Shown one piece after another: positions 42,638 to 52,520 of a stretch of DNA of 64,000 nt. A program made the position numbers and the translations under genes. Numbering within the stretch: position 1 is the first letter of the stretch; each line of letters opens with the position of its first letter. Under the pieces are notes generated by a model, which saw only the letters and a list, made by a program, of their open reading frames with translations, was not told the origin of the DNA and searched no databases. Origin of the DNA: Treponema sp. (lineage in GTDB: Bacteria > Spirochaetota > Spirochaetia > Treponematales > Breznakiellaceae); the NCBI GenBank assembly GCA_031266875.1, contig JAISAE010000080.1, positions 21,417 to 85,416 on the forward strand. Reading direction: 5' to 3'.

Positions 42638-43954
42638 CTACCAGCGGGTCTTCTCAGCCCAGAGTCCGAGTGCGGGGTTGGGAACAAAGAACACGCGCTC
42701 TCCATTGGGCAAGGTATTCCAGCCATAGCTAAGGGTGTTGATGTCATAACAGGCAAGAGCGGCGTTAAGGTCGCCCCACTCAAAGCCGGCGCTTTCGATT
42801 TCAGCGCGGCTCAGGGCTGGTCCCGGGCAATAGCGCACGGTGAACCGGCCTTCGCTTGAGCCGTGGATCAGGTGGGCCGCTGCGCTGAGGCTACTGGCAA
42901 GTTCCGTGTCGTGGAGCACTTTGTCTTGTATAACCTTAGCTGGCCGGTAACCATGTTTACGGATAAGCGCGTCAATGTCTTTGTCCTCACCAAATCGCTC
43001 AAGCCCGGGCGCGATAATGAGTAGCTCACCGCCGTCGGCCATTGCCATGCGGGTACGGTAGATTGCCTTGTTGCCCAGCCATGTTGTGCGGAACTCGTCG
43101 CTTTCAAGGTAGACCACGGCCTTTTTCACCGGCTCATCCAGAATATCCACGTTGAGCTCACGCGCCAGCGCCGCCGCCTGCTCAAAACATTCGCGGCCAA
43201 AGCCCACAAACAGGCCGCGCACCGCCAGTGAGCCACGCGGTTTGCCGGTGGCAGCGATTTCCGCGTCGCTGCGGGCGCTCACCACAGTCAAGGCCCAGAG
43301 TATAGGCGGCAGGGCGCTACCGAAACGCTTGACGCCTTCGTCGAACATGGCCCTGACCGGCGTGTCGGTTCTGCCCATCATGCGTTCCATACCATAAGAC
43401 GCGCCTACAAAGTGGCTTTTGTCGATGGCCTCTTTGCCGCCGGTTCCCACGAAGATGTTCTTAGCATGGTTCGCCATACCCACTACTTCATGCGGCACTA
43501 CCTGTCCAATAGAAACAATGAGCGAAAAACCGCCGTCTCTAAGCATTTTGTTCACCTGCACTGGCCAGTCATAACGCGCCGCGCCCTCAGACGCCTGTTC
43601 CACCCACTCAGCGGGCAGGCGTCCAAGTTCCACCACGTCATTGCGCCAGTCATGGACAAAAATTTTTTCAAGGGGCGTCTGTGGAAACATACGGCGCAGC
43701 TCCGCCTCAGTCATAGGCATGTGCGTACCGAGCGCCGGCAGAACCGCACCCAGCCGTTTACCCAGCTCCCGCGCCGCGATGTCCGTCAAAAAGCCGGCCC
43801 GCGAATGAAAGCGTGTAATATCCGGCGGCAGAACCAGCACGGGTCCGGTTTTTGCCCCAGTCTCAAGCGCCTTTGCCAGCGCTTTTGAAAATAACTCATC
43901 GAGATCCTCGTCAGACAGGTCTAACGCGGCTCCGCCTTTAGCTATATAAGTCAT
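42638..43954 (-). CDS. LarA-family nickel-dependent racemase/epimerase
   Basis: A 438-aa protein of the lactate-racemase (LarA) superfamily. It shows LPPDITRFHSRAG (the DxTR region), LGTHMPM near residue 76 and GMANHAKNIFVGTGGKEAID. LarA paralogues include D-mannonate or other sugar-acid epimerases using the nickel-pincer cofactor. No larB, larC or larE lies in the window. It is divergent from a sugar ABC importer with which it shares a promoter region, so a sugar-acid substrate is more likely than lactate. That is inference. Confidence 0.8.
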   Translation of the reverse strand: MTYIAKGGAALDLSDEDLDELFSKALAKALETGAKTGPVLVLPPDITRFHSRAGFLTDIAARELGKRLGAVLPALGTHMPMTEAELRRMFPQTPLEKIFVHDWRNDVVELGRLPAEWVEQASEGAARYDWPVQVNKMLRDGGFSLIVSIGQVVPHEVVGMANHAKNIFVGTGGKEAIDKSHFVGASYGMERMMGRTDTPVRAMFDEGVKRFGSALPPILWALTVVSARSDAEIAATGKPRGSLAVRGLFVGFGRECFEQAAALARELNVDILDEPVKKAVVYLESDEFRTTWLGNKAIYRTRMAMADGGELLIIAPGLERFGEDKDIDALIRKHGYRPAKVIQDKVLHDTELASSLSAAAHLIHGSSEGRFTVRYCPGPALSRAEIESAGFEWGDLNAALACYDINTLSYGWNTLPNGERVFFVPNPALGLWAEKTRW

Positions 43955-43987
43955 AGAATCTCCTATTTTATGGATACTTGCGTAGAT

Positions 43988-44038
43988 AGCATAATCTTTC
44001 CAATTTTTGTTGACAACCCATTTATAGCGGATTAAGCT
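43988..44038. promoter_or_regulatory. Overlapping divergent promoters sharing one -35 site
   Basis: Plus strand: TTGACA (44010-44015), 17 bases, TAAGCT (44033-44038). Minus strand: TTGTCA (44016-44011), 17 bases, TATGCT (43993-43988). The two -35 boxes sit on the same palindrome GTTGACAAC, so polymerase should bind one direction at a time. Confidence 0.65.
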
Positions 44039-44068
44039 TATGGCAATAAAATTTTAGGAGGATCCTTT

Positions 44069-45718
44069 ATGAAAAAATTGGAAGTTACGCTACTCACGCT
44101 GACGGTCTGCATATTTGTGGGTTGTAGTAACAAAAGTAATCAGACCGCGCAAAATAGTGTTTCAGGGGGGGGGGGGGTCGTTAGATCAAACGTCACTACC
44201 GCGCAAAGTGGACTGAATTTTACTGGTTACCCCATGAATGCAACGGATCAGACCATAACTTGGTTCGCCAGTAACGGTTATTTGCCGAATACGGCGTATG
44301 GTTCGGCCAAAGAATCGCCATTTCACTCCGGATTGCAGGATATGCTTGGTGTGAAAATTGATTGGCAGTTCCCGGTTACCGGCACTGATACCAATCAGGC
44401 GTTCAATCTTGTCATGGCGAATGAGAAGCTGCCGGACGTCATTTTTCATGGTCTTATGAAAGACGCGCAACGGTACATGGACGAAGGTACTATCTACGAC
44501 CTGACCCCATACATTCAGCAGTGGGCGCCAAACTACTACAAATGGCTCCAGACCAATCCCGAATACGACCGTACATTCAAAACCGACGAAGGCAAGTATT
44601 ATGGTTTTGGTTTCTTCCGCGAGGCTGGTGGCTGGAACGACAGCTATCTGGGGCCGGTGGTACGGAAAGACTGGCTCGACGAATGTGGTCTGCCCATACC
44701 GGAAACCATCGGAGACTGGGACAAGACGCTGCGGGCATTCAAGGACCGCTATGGAGCCGTGCTGAGTTTTGCGCGTTCCCGCGTGGCTGACTACGGAAGC
44801 GGCATCTCTGGCGCATTTGGAGCGTATACCATGCTTACCTTCAGGCTTTATGTTGACGATAACCACAAGATTCAGTCGGCAACGTCGCAGCCTCAGTGGA
44901 GGGATTACCTTAGCAAGCTGAACGAGTGGTGGCGCGACGGCCTGCTGGACCAGGACTTTATGACCAATGACGACACAATGACGCGAACCAATGCCTTAAA
45001 CGGCAAGATGGGCATATCCATTACCTCAATGGGACAGCTCTCCAACTGGGTGAATGATGCTGAAAGCTCTGGTAACGGCGCTCAGTGGATCGGGCTTCAG
45101 TACCCCCATGGCGATGATGGTACATTGAGCATGATTCCGGGTGGTTATGGCATTGGAACCAACGCCGCAGTCATTACCACAAGCTGTTCTCAAGAGAAGC
45201 TGGAACTCGTGATGAGAGCGCTCGACTACGCCTACAGCGACGAAGGCAATCTGTACTGGAACTTTGGTAAGCAGGGTGTGTCGTGGGAGTATGACGCGAA
45301 TGGGCAGCCCGCCTATCTGCCACTCGTTACAAATGATCCTGATGGATTAAACAACGCCATCGACAAGTTCGGCGGCTCAACATGGAGCGGTAACTGCATT
45401 CAGGCGACGCTGTTGCTGTACCTCAAGAACACTCAGCAAGCCATTGACGCCAACGACCTGTGGTTCTACCCGAATGAGGCGGTAAGCGCCAAGTGGACCG
45501 TGCCGCCGGGCGTTACACTGACGCCGGACGAGAGTAGTCGTGCCGCTGAACTGCAAAATACCATCAGCACCTATTCCAATGAAATGGCGATCAAGTTCAT
45601 CACTGGTCAGGAGCCGTTCAGTAACTTCGATAGCTTTGTCGCACGGGTCAACCAGATGGGCATGCCGGAACTGCTGAACATTAACCAGACCGCTTACGAC
45701 CGGTATCTCTCCCGTTAA
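44069..45718 (+). CDS. Sugar-binding lipoprotein of an LplABC-type importer, with in-frame G13
   Basis: A 549-aa protein. Lipoprotein signal MKKLEVTLLTLTVCIFVGC (lipobox FVGC), a Gln/Ser/Gly linker, then a long LplA-type binding domain (TITWFASNGYLPNTAYGSAK, PDVIFHGLMKDAQRYMDEGT). The 13-base G tract in the linker gives Gly33-Gly36. Adding or losing a base would cut the protein near residue 50-60, so the receptor can be switched off by slippage. AGGAGG lies 7 bases before the ATG. Followed by two permeases in the same operon. Confidence 0.88.
   Translation: MKKLEVTLLTLTVCIFVGCSNKSNQTAQNSVSGGGGVVRSNVTTAQSGLNFTGYPMNATDQTITWFASNGYLPNTAYGSAKESPFHSGLQDMLGVKIDWQFPVTGTDTNQAFNLVMANEKLPDVIFHGLMKDAQRYMDEGTIYDLTPYIQQWAPNYYKWLQTNPEYDRTFKTDEGKYYGFGFFREAGGWNDSYLGPVVRKDWLDECGLPIPETIGDWDKTLRAFKDRYGAVLSFARSRVADYGSGISGAFGAYTMLTFRLYVDDNHKIQSATSQPQWRDYLSKLNEWWRDGLLDQDFMTNDDTMTRTNALNGKMGISITSMGQLSNWVNDAESSGNGAQWIGLQYPHGDDGTLSMIPGGYGIGTNAAVITTSCSQEKLELVMRALDYAYSDEGNLYWNFGKQGVSWEYDANGQPAYLPLVTNDPDGLNNAIDKFGGSTWSGNCIQATLLLYLKNTQQAIDANDLWFYPNEAVSAKWTVPPGVTLTPDESSRAAELQNTISTYSNEMAIKFITGQEPFSNFDSFVARVNQMGMPELLNINQTAYDRYLSR
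44165..44177 (+). repeat. G13 homopolymer inside the lipoprotein gene
   Basis: Thirteen consecutive G residues within codons 33-37. In the present length the downstream frame is open (ON state). It lies in the flexible linker after the lipobox, where glycine additions of three bases would be harmless. Confidence 0.93.
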
Positions 45719-45796
45719 AGGCGGGTGTTTGATTAGCAATGATTAGGAGTAAGTTGTTTCAGTTAATGGCTTACTCCACTTTTATTAGGAGAAACT

Positions 45797-46738
45797 ATGG
45801 CTAAAGCAAATGTCTCAATATCCCATGTGCCGTTAAAGACTATGCTAGCAAGGGACTTCGCGCTGAATAAGTGGAAGTACCTGCTTATCCTGCCGGTGCT
45901 GGTGTACTTCGCGTTGTTTGTATACAAGCCGATGTATGGTCTTATCATCGCGTTCAAGGACTATCGCCCAAACTTGGGCTTTGATCGCAGCCGCTGGGTT
46001 GGGCTTAAACACTTCATCGACTTCTTTAACGATGTATATTTCTTCCGTTTGCTGAGGAATACGCTATCGATCAGCCTTTTAAGCATATTGTTCGGCTTCC
46101 CTGCCCCTATACTACTGGCGCTTCTGCTCAATGAAATCCAGAACACCAGTTTCAAAAAGACCGTACAGACCATAACCTATATGCCGTACTTCATCTCAAT
46201 GGTCGTGGTGGCATCGCTGATTCGTACCTACAGCGCCAGTAACGGTATCTTTGCGCAGATTGCGATCATGCTTGGTGGTGAGGGTAAGAACTACCTTATG
46301 CACAATCAGTATTTCTACCCAATCTACGTTATATCCGACATCTGGCAGGGCATTGGCTGGAATTCCATCATTTACCTCGCGGCGCTCACCGGCATTGATC
46401 AGGAGCAGTACGAAGCGGCGCGTATTGATGGCGCGGGACGTATTCGGCGCATATTCAGCGTTACCCTGCCAAACCTTCTGCCTACCATCATGGTTCTGTT
46501 CATCCTGCGTATGGGTGGCATACTCAACGTAGGCTTTGAGAAGATCATCCTGCTGTACAACGAAGGTATTTACGAGGTGGCTGACGTCATTTCGACCTAT
46601 GTCTACCGGCGGGGCATTATTCAGGCCGCGTTCAGCTATGCTTCGGCGGTTGGCTTGTTCAACTCGCTGGTGAATGTGGCGTTTCTGGTTGCAGCGAACA
46701 CGCTCAGCAAGAAATTTACCGAGTCAAGTCTGTTTTAA
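45797..46738 (+). CDS. Sugar ABC transporter permease, LplB type
   Basis: A 313-aa inner-membrane permease. The N terminus has WKYLLILPVLVYFALFVYKPM and the fingerprint MYGLIIAFKDYRPNLGF of LplB proteins. The EAA loop is EQYEAARIDGAGRIRRIF. A TTAGGAGG site lies 7 bases before the ATG. No ATPase in the operon; the one at 18547 is the likely energy source. Confidence 0.9.
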   Translation: MAKANVSISHVPLKTMLARDFALNKWKYLLILPVLVYFALFVYKPMYGLIIAFKDYRPNLGFDRSRWVGLKHFIDFFNDVYFFRLLRNTLSISLLSILFGFPAPILLALLLNEIQNTSFKKTVQTITYMPYFISMVVVASLIRTYSASNGIFAQIAIMLGGEGKNYLMHNQYFYPIYVISDIWQGIGWNSIIYLAALTGIDQEQYEAARIDGAGRIRRIFSVTLPNLLPTIMVLFILRMGGILNVGFEKIILLYNEGIYEVADVISTYVYRRGIIQAAFSYASAVGLFNSLVNVAFLVAANTLSKKFTESSLF

Positions 46739-46750
46739 GAGGCCAAACAT

Positions 46751-47632
46751 ATGCTGTATAAAAAATCATCTGGCGATATTGCGTTTGATGTCATTAACAT
46801 GATCATTATGCTCTTTCTGGTGTTCGTTACGCTCTATCCCATGTACTATGTGGTGGTTGCATCGGTAACGGACAACATCGCATTGCTGGCGACGCCCGGT
46901 TTTCTGTGGTACCCTAAGGGCTTCACGCTCGGCGCGTTTCGGCTCGCCTTCACCCACCCCCTGCTGATAAGCGGTTACAAGAACATTCTTATTATTATGG
47001 TGGTGTCGCTGTTCATTAACATCTTTCTGTCATTGTTCACGGCCTTCTTCCTTGCCTCTAAGAACATGCTGTTCAAGAAACCAGTGTTGTTTATCATCCT
47101 CTTTACCATGTTCTTTCGCGGCGGCATGATTCCTGACTATCTCAATATCAGGAGTCTGCATCTGTACAACACGCTCTGGGCGCTGATACTGCCAGGCGCG
47201 ATCAGTGTGTACAACTGCATTATTTATCGCACGGCCATCGAAACTATTCCTGACAGCCTCTCGGAGTCGGCGCGCATCGACGGCGCGAATGACATAACAA
47301 TACTGTTCCGTATCATCTTCCCACTGATCAAGCCGACAACCGTTGTGTTACTGCTCTATTATGGCATTGGACATTGGAATAGCTGGTTTCCCGCTTCGAT
47401 CTATATGCAGGATAACTACAAACTGCCGATTCAGAATGTGCTGCGGGCAATTCTGATAGCAAATTCAAACATACTGAACTCAGCCGCAACGGAAACCGAC
47501 CAGATCAACCAGTTCGCCGAGTCCATCAAATACGCTGCTATCGTCATTACCACTGTGCCGATTCTGTTTGTGTACCCGTTCCTGCAACGTTACTTCGTGA
47601 AGGGCGTGATGCTTGGCGCGGTGAAGGGGTGA
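46751..47632 (+). CDS. Sugar ABC transporter permease, LplC type
   Basis: A 293-aa permease and partner of the LplB-type protein 12 bases upstream. The N-terminal span is VTLYPMYYVVVASVTD. GGMIPDYLNIRSLHLYNTLWA is typical of LplC, the EAA loop is LSESARIDGANDITILFRI, and the end is YFVKGVMLGAVKG. LplC relatives import oligosaccharides such as alginate or rhamnogalacturonan fragments; the substrate here is unknown. Confidence 0.9.
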   Translation: MLYKKSSGDIAFDVINMIIMLFLVFVTLYPMYYVVVASVTDNIALLATPGFLWYPKGFTLGAFRLAFTHPLLISGYKNILIIMVVSLFINIFLSLFTAFFLASKNMLFKKPVLFIILFTMFFRGGMIPDYLNIRSLHLYNTLWALILPGAISVYNCIIYRTAIETIPDSLSESARIDGANDITILFRIIFPLIKPTTVVLLLYYGIGHWNSWFPASIYMQDNYKLPIQNVLRAILIANSNILNSAATETDQINQFAESIKYAAIVITTVPILFVYPFLQRYFVKGVMLGAVKG

Positions 47633-47649
47633 GTTACGGGGCGCGGTAT

Positions 47650-47681
47650 AAAGTTGAGGCAAGGCATACCGCCTCAACTTT
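47650..47681. terminator. Hairpin between convergent genes
   Basis: An 11-bp perfect stem (AAAGTTGAGGC/GCCTCAACTTT), 10-base loop. Flanking GTTAC...GTAAC sequence can lengthen it. No T tract, but it lies midway between the importer operon and the convergent phosphofructokinase gene. Confidence 0.55.
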
Positions 47682-47723
47682 GCCACGCCCGTCTGTAACG
47701 GTTTTATCGCGCCCAACCGCAAT

Positions 47724-49055
47724 TTACGCGCTGAACAACTGATTGACCATGAGGGTTGGCTGCTGAGTCGCGTCAAGCGTATCGCGCCAGAGGGTGCCTT
47801 CCGGGTCAACGCGGTTACGGTGCGACACCGCCGCCTTCATAGGAATATGCACAAACTCGTTGTTCACCAGCCCTACGATGAGCTTCGTCTTACCAGCCAT
47901 TGCCGCGTGAACCGCCGCGTTCCCCAGTCGCTCGCAGTAGACCGAGTCAACCGGCGACGCGGGCGCAGAGCGGACAATGTAGCTGGGGTCAATGTACTTC
48001 AGGGTAATATCCATCTTTTTTTCCTCAAAGTATTCGATGATGCGGTCGCGCAAATACGTGCCAGCATCCGCCATTTTGAGGTTACCGCCAGCATCGGTGT
48101 TATGCTCGGTCAGCAGCTGCTCCTGCAATATGCCCTCGGCAAGGATAACGACAGCGTGCCGCCGTCTCCGCAGGCGCTGCTCAAGGTGGTGGAAGAAGCC
48201 GTTTTCGCCCTCAAGGTTGAACGGTACTTCGGGGATAAGCACGAAGTTGACCTCGTGGCTGGCAAGGGCGGTATGCACCGCGATAAAGCCGGATTCCCGC
48301 CCCATCAGCTTAACCAGCCCGATGCCGTTCATTTGGGAAGTGGCTTCCATGTGCGCCGACGCCACGACATCAACCGCCTTGGCAACCGCTGTATCAAAGC
48401 CAAAGGACTTCTGGATAAAGGCGAAGTCATTATCAACAGTCTTAGGCACGCCAATCATAGCGATCTTCAGCTTGCGCCGCTCAATCTCCTCGGCAATATC
48501 GAGAGAACCTCTCTGGGTTCCATCGCCGCCAATGGTGAAAAGCATATTGAGGTTAAGCTGCTCCATGGCGTCCACGATCTTGCCAACCTCCTTGCCGCCG
48601 CCACGGGCGCTTCCCAAGAACGTACCGCCGAGCTTGTGTATGCTATCAACGTTGTCAGGGTTCAGTTCCCGTGTCGGGTACTGATACTCCGGCAGAAAGC
48701 CTTTGTAGCCGTAGCGGATGCCGGTGATGCGATGAACGCCGTAGCGCTGCCAGAGACAGCGGACTATGGCGCGGATCACATCGTTGATGCCCGGACAAAG
48801 GCCGCCGCAACTGACAATACCGGCATGAACATGCGCCGGCATGAAGTAGATCATCTCACGCGGCCCCGCACACTCAAGCACCTGACTGCGCTTGAGCGCG
48901 TTTTGCGTCCCAAGCTTCACACTTGGGCTCCTACAGATAAACTGGTCATCCGTAACATAGTTCGCCATCATATCGCCCGCCGCACGGGACATCTCAATAG
49001 GCGATTTGTTGTTCCGTTTCCCCAGGTCCTCAATGGTAAAGTCAAACTCTTCCAT
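47724..49055 (-). CDS. 6-phosphofructokinase, long (clade X / PPi-type) form
   Basis: A 443-aa protein with an N-terminal extension of about 80 residues before [20 protein letters not shown], as in the Borrelia and T. pallidum long-form phosphofructokinases. Motifs: [23 protein letters not shown] (Asp and Gly of the ATP-type loop), GVPKTVDND (the Lys of pyrophosphate-type enzymes) and [16 protein letters not shown]. The GDGT plus PKT combination leaves donor specificity open. It differs clearly from the shorter enzyme at 3090. Confidence 0.88.
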   Translation of the reverse strand: MEEFDFTIEDLGKRNNKSPIEMSRAAGDMMANYVTDDQFICRSPSVKLGTQNALKRSQVLECAGPREMIYFMPAHVHAGIVSCGGLCPGINDVIRAIVRCLWQRYGVHRITGIRYGYKGFLPEYQYPTRELNPDNVDSIHKLGGTFLGSARGGGKEVGKIVDAMEQLNLNMLFTIGGDGTQRGSLDIAEEIERRKLKIAMIGVPKTVDNDFAFIQKSFGFDTAVAKAVDVVASAHMEATSQMNGIGLVKLMGRESGFIAVHTALASHEVNFVLIPEVPFNLEGENGFFHHLEQRLRRRRHAVVILAEGILQEQLLTEHNTDAGGNLKMADAGTYLRDRIIEYFEEKKMDITLKYIDPSYIVRSAPASPVDSVYCERLGNAAVHAAMAGKTKLIVGLVNNEFVHIPMKAAVSHRNRVDPEGTLWRDTLDATQQPTLMVNQLFSA

Positions 49056-49154
49056 AAAAACTTGTTCTCCCTATCCTTAGTATGAGTAAATCATAATCCA
49101 GCTTCGCATATCAGTATATAGTCTTTTTTTGGTGTATCTATAACAATCCTGAGT

Positions 49155-49721
49155 ATGATTGAACTCATCGTGTTTCTGGGAAATCCGGGCGGCCAGTATG
49201 CGCGTAACCGGCACAACGCGGGACGCCTTCTGGCCGAGTCCCTGCCGTTTTCTTCATCGCTGGCCTGGGGGCGAAAGTACAAGGGACTATACGCTGCCTT
49301 TGACGGCAGGTATATGCTCATGCCTGAAACCTTTATGAACCTGTCGGGCGAGTCCGTAGGCGCGGCAGCAACGTTCTTCAAGATTCCGCCGGAACAAATC
49401 CTCGTGGTCCATGATGAACTGGAACTGCCCCTGGGAACTGTCTCGCTCAAGTTTTCAGGCGGACTCGGCGGGCATAACGGTCTGCGCTCAATCAAAGCCT
49501 GCCTCAATACCGCTGATTTCTGGCGGCTTCGCATCGGCATAGGCCGCCCCGCTCACAGCGACATCGCGTCATGGGTACTCTCGGACTTCACCACCGCCGA
49601 AACCGCCATACTCAAACAGGCGTTGGAAGCCTGCGCGGATGTCCTGCTCCATATCCTGAAAGAGGAACCAGCATCCCTCTTGCCAAAATGGAACAAGCAA
49701 AACTGCTGCCTTGAGGTATAG
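49155..49721 (+). CDS. pth: Peptidyl-tRNA hydrolase
   Basis: 188 aa. The catalytic His is in RNRHNAGR, with VFLGNPGGQYA before it. PETFMNLSGESVG, VVHDELELPLG (catalytic Asp) and FSGGLGGHNGLRSI complete the Pth signature. It frees tRNA from peptidyl-tRNA dropped by ribosomes. Divergent from the phosphofructokinase gene. Confidence 0.95.
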   Translation: MIELIVFLGNPGGQYARNRHNAGRLLAESLPFSSSLAWGRKYKGLYAAFDGRYMLMPETFMNLSGESVGAAATFFKIPPEQILVVHDELELPLGTVSLKFSGGLGGHNGLRSIKACLNTADFWRLRIGIGRPAHSDIASWVLSDFTTAETAILKQALEACADVLLHILKEEPASLLPKWNKQNCCLEV

Positions 49722-49956
49722 ACAACGCGATCTCGACGCATCAATGTCAGACACCACGATCGAGACACGCTATAAGCCACTAGCCCACAAAGGGGCGTTA
49801 GGAACTCACCGGCTCACGCTGGTATACAGGGTAAAGCCATGCCTCAAAGACGCCGATTTTATAAAAGATTGTTTTTAGAAACGGAATTTCTGGGAACAAT
49901 CCGGACGTGCGGTTCAACCGCACTGCTCCGCACACTTTTTTAGCAAGGATGCGTCT

Positions 49957-52116
49957 ATGAAACATGTGAAACATTCGAGACATTCTGTACTGTTTTTGAA
50001 ATTCGTGATGTCGCTGGTGCTTATTACTTCCAGCTTCTCGCTTTATGCCCAGCCAATTCAGGAAGGAACTAGTCCGGCGCCTGCCTCAGCTGCCATTCCA
50101 GCGGCGGCTCCAGCGCCATCCCCGGCTCCAGCGCCGCCTGCGGCGTCAACAACTGAGACAACCCCTTTTGTGTTGAACAAACTCGCGCTGTTTTCTTCTG
50201 GGGTTGGCTTCTTTGAGCATAGCGGCGTCATGGCCAATGACGCGGAAATAGTTCTGGCATTCAGCGTGGACGCGATCAATGACGTCTTAAAGTCTCTGGC
50301 GGTAAGCGATCTGGGTTCCAGAGAGCGGGCTATTGTGTATCCAGTGGATCAGCCGCTGGACCGCGCTCTGCAAAGCCTCAAGATCGATCTTTCAGGCAAC
50401 CCCAGCGTGGCGCGTATCCTTAATGGCTTGAAAGGCGAGGAAGTTGACGTATACGCTCCAAACCTCATCAGCGGACGGATCATCGCTGTTGAGGGCGAAG
50501 ACGATCCGCTCCTGCGCTACGCCACCGGCGTTACCGGCAATTATGGCATTGGACCAGCGGTAACACTCTACACAAACGCTGGTGTCAAAGTGGTTCGGCT
50601 CTCCGAAGTGCTGGGTTTCGCGTTCAAGAATCAGACGGTGAACGATGACTTAAATCGTGCGCTTGACCTTATTATGGCATCAAGCAACACCAATACCCGT
50701 AATCTTACGATTCAACTCAAGGGGAATACCACCCGCAAAATTTCGATTAGCTATGTGATTCCCGCTGCGGTATGGAAAGCCTCTTACCGGCTGGACCTTG
50801 TTGAGACGCCAAACGCCGCGTTCCAAGGCTGGGCCATTGTTGATAATGACAGCGACATGGACTGGAACAATATCCAGCTCTCTCTGGTTACCGGCCGTCC
50901 GGTCTCGTTCATTCAGGAACTTTACGCGCCTTACCATGTGAACCGCCCCATTGTCCCGCTCGCAATCGCGGGAACCGCGGAACCGGCTACCTATGAGTCA
51001 GGACGGAGCAATTCCGTCCTCACGTTTAATGATTCGGTATCGGGAACGGGATATGAACGAGCGCCGGAGACACAGGCAGCGCGGGCGGCTGGAGGGACCG
51101 CGCCAAAAGCCGCTTCCCTCACCGCCGCGATTGACCTCATCACTCCCCATGGACAGGACGCCGCCGAACAGTTCGAGTTCACCTTCCCCAACGCGGTGAG
51201 TATTCCGCGCCAGCAGAGCGCCATGCTTCCGCTCGTGGAAACGAGGCTTGAAGTAACAAAGACCCTGATCTTCCCAGCCACCGCGCCGAATAATCGCACC
51301 ATCCACCCCTTAGTGGGCGCGGAACTCATCAACAAAACACGACTGACGCTCCCCGCCGGCCCCATCACGGTCTATGACGGTGGAACCTATGCGGGCGACG
51401 CGCTCGTTGACTCCTTCCCGCCCAATGAGAAGCGCCTCATCTCCCACGGGGAAGACCTCGCCGTAAACGGCAGCGTGTCTATGAGCAGCAGCAGCCCCAT
51501 AACCACTGTTACCATAAGCCAAGGGGTTATGACCATCAACCGAAGCCAGGACTTTGTTAAGACCTACACGTTCAAGAACGCCAGCGCTGAATCCAAACGC
51601 CTTGTACTGGAACACCCGATTACTTCAGGTGCGCGGCTCGTCTCTCCCACATACACCGAGCGTACCGATACGGTCTATCGCTTTACGTTGACGCTAGCGC
51701 CCGGACAGGAACTGTCTTATGAGGTTAAGGAAGAGCGGCCCGCGTATGAGCGAATCACCCTGGGACGGCTCCAGCCTGAGACGTTGTTGAGCTATTCTAC
51801 CAACGGTGAAATACCTGCCAATGCGCGTACAAGCCTGCAAAAAGCTGTGGAGTTACGGCAGGCGCTTGATAACGCGAATACGGCGCTTGTCGCGCTGAAA
51901 ACAGAACGGGAGCGAGTTGTTACTGAACAGCAGCGCGTCCGGGAAATACTGAGCGTTGTGGGAAACACAGGCCCTCAAGGAGAGGAATACCTCGGACGGC
52001 TGGTTTCTTACGAAGGCAACCTAGACTCGCTCAGTGGGCAGATTAAGAGCGCGGAAGAGACGCTGAGAACAGCGCAAACCGATTACAATACCTACCTCGC
52101 CAACCTTAGCCTTTAA
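49957..52116 (+). CDS. DUF4139-domain exported protein
   Basis: A 719-aa protein with an N-terminal signal (FLKFVMSLVLITSSFSLYAQ) and a long Ala/Pro linker. The DUF4139 body has SSGVGFFEHSG, ISYVIPAAVWKASYRLDL and WAIVDNDSDMDWNNIQLSLVTGRPVSF. The C-terminal part has a coiled-coil-like segment (ANTALVALKTERERVVTEQQRV). It should lie in the periplasm or at the cell surface. The biochemical role of the family is not known. Confidence 0.85.
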   Translation: MKHVKHSRHSVLFLKFVMSLVLITSSFSLYAQPIQEGTSPAPASAAIPAAAPAPSPAPAPPAASTTETTPFVLNKLALFSSGVGFFEHSGVMANDAEIVLAFSVDAINDVLKSLAVSDLGSRERAIVYPVDQPLDRALQSLKIDLSGNPSVARILNGLKGEEVDVYAPNLISGRIIAVEGEDDPLLRYATGVTGNYGIGPAVTLYTNAGVKVVRLSEVLGFAFKNQTVNDDLNRALDLIMASSNTNTRNLTIQLKGNTTRKISISYVIPAAVWKASYRLDLVETPNAAFQGWAIVDNDSDMDWNNIQLSLVTGRPVSFIQELYAPYHVNRPIVPLAIAGTAEPATYESGRSNSVLTFNDSVSGTGYERAPETQAARAAGGTAPKAASLTAAIDLITPHGQDAAEQFEFTFPNAVSIPRQQSAMLPLVETRLEVTKTLIFPATAPNNRTIHPLVGAELINKTRLTLPAGPITVYDGGTYAGDALVDSFPPNEKRLISHGEDLAVNGSVSMSSSSPITTVTISQGVMTINRSQDFVKTYTFKNASAESKRLVLEHPITSGARLVSPTYTERTDTVYRFTLTLAPGQELSYEVKEERPAYERITLGRLQPETLLSYSTNGEIPANARTSLQKAVELRQALDNANTALVALKTERERVVTEQQRVREILSVVGNTGPQGEEYLGRLVSYEGNLDSLSGQIKSAEETLRTAQTDYNTYLANLSL

Positions 52117-52132
52117 TCCTTTCTTCTACTAA

Positions 52133-52170
52133 AACAGGGGCTTGCTGATTGATTTCAGCAAGCCCCTGTT
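52133..52170. terminator. Hairpin terminator after the DUF4139 gene
   Basis: A 16-bp stem (AACAGGGGCTTGCTGA / TCAGCAAGCCCCTGTT), 6-base loop. No long T tract follows on the plus strand; the minus strand continues TTAGTAG. Confidence 0.65.
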
Positions 52171-52231
52171 CATCTGCCTCCGCAGGACTTCAATCCACAC
52201 CCATCCAGCCTCGCGTAAGTTCCCTAGCGCG

Positions 52232-52462
52232 TGTGCTTTGTCCCGGAGCGCGTTTGCTCTGAGCCGGAGAACATTTTATTTGAGGCGGAGAACATTTTAT
52301 TTGAGGCAGAGAACACTTTCTCTGAGGCGGAGAAGTTTGTCTCTGAGGCGGAGAACATTTTATTTGAGGCGGAGAAGTTTGTCTCTGAGGCAGAGAACAT
52401 TTTATTTGAGACGGAGAACATTTTATTTGAGGCGGAGCGCGTTTTCTCTGAGCCAGAGAAAT
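52232..52462. repeat. 21-bp tandem array D (about 11 units)
   Basis: Units near GAGGCGGAGAACATTTTATTT with GAGGCGGAGAAGTTTGTCTCT variants. The plus-strand frame gives heptads ENILFEA/EKFVSEA, the minus strand KCSPPQI. Single units (GAGCGCGTTTTCTCTGAGC, GCGTTTGCTCTGAGC) resemble those of array A. The array fills the spacer between the hairpin at 52133 and the end of the ABC exporter at 52521. No start codon with a ribosome-binding site. Confidence 0.9.
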
Positions 52463-52520
52463 TTGTCTTTTCCTCAAAAATAAGCTCAATCTGCCCCGCC
52501 TTTTTTCGCCACGCCTCTGC

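Noticed and set aside
47820-49085. 421-aa plus-strand ORF opposite the phosphofructokinase
   Set aside because: Low-complexity antisense translation of a clear enzyme gene; GC-rich coding DNA often leaves such frames open.
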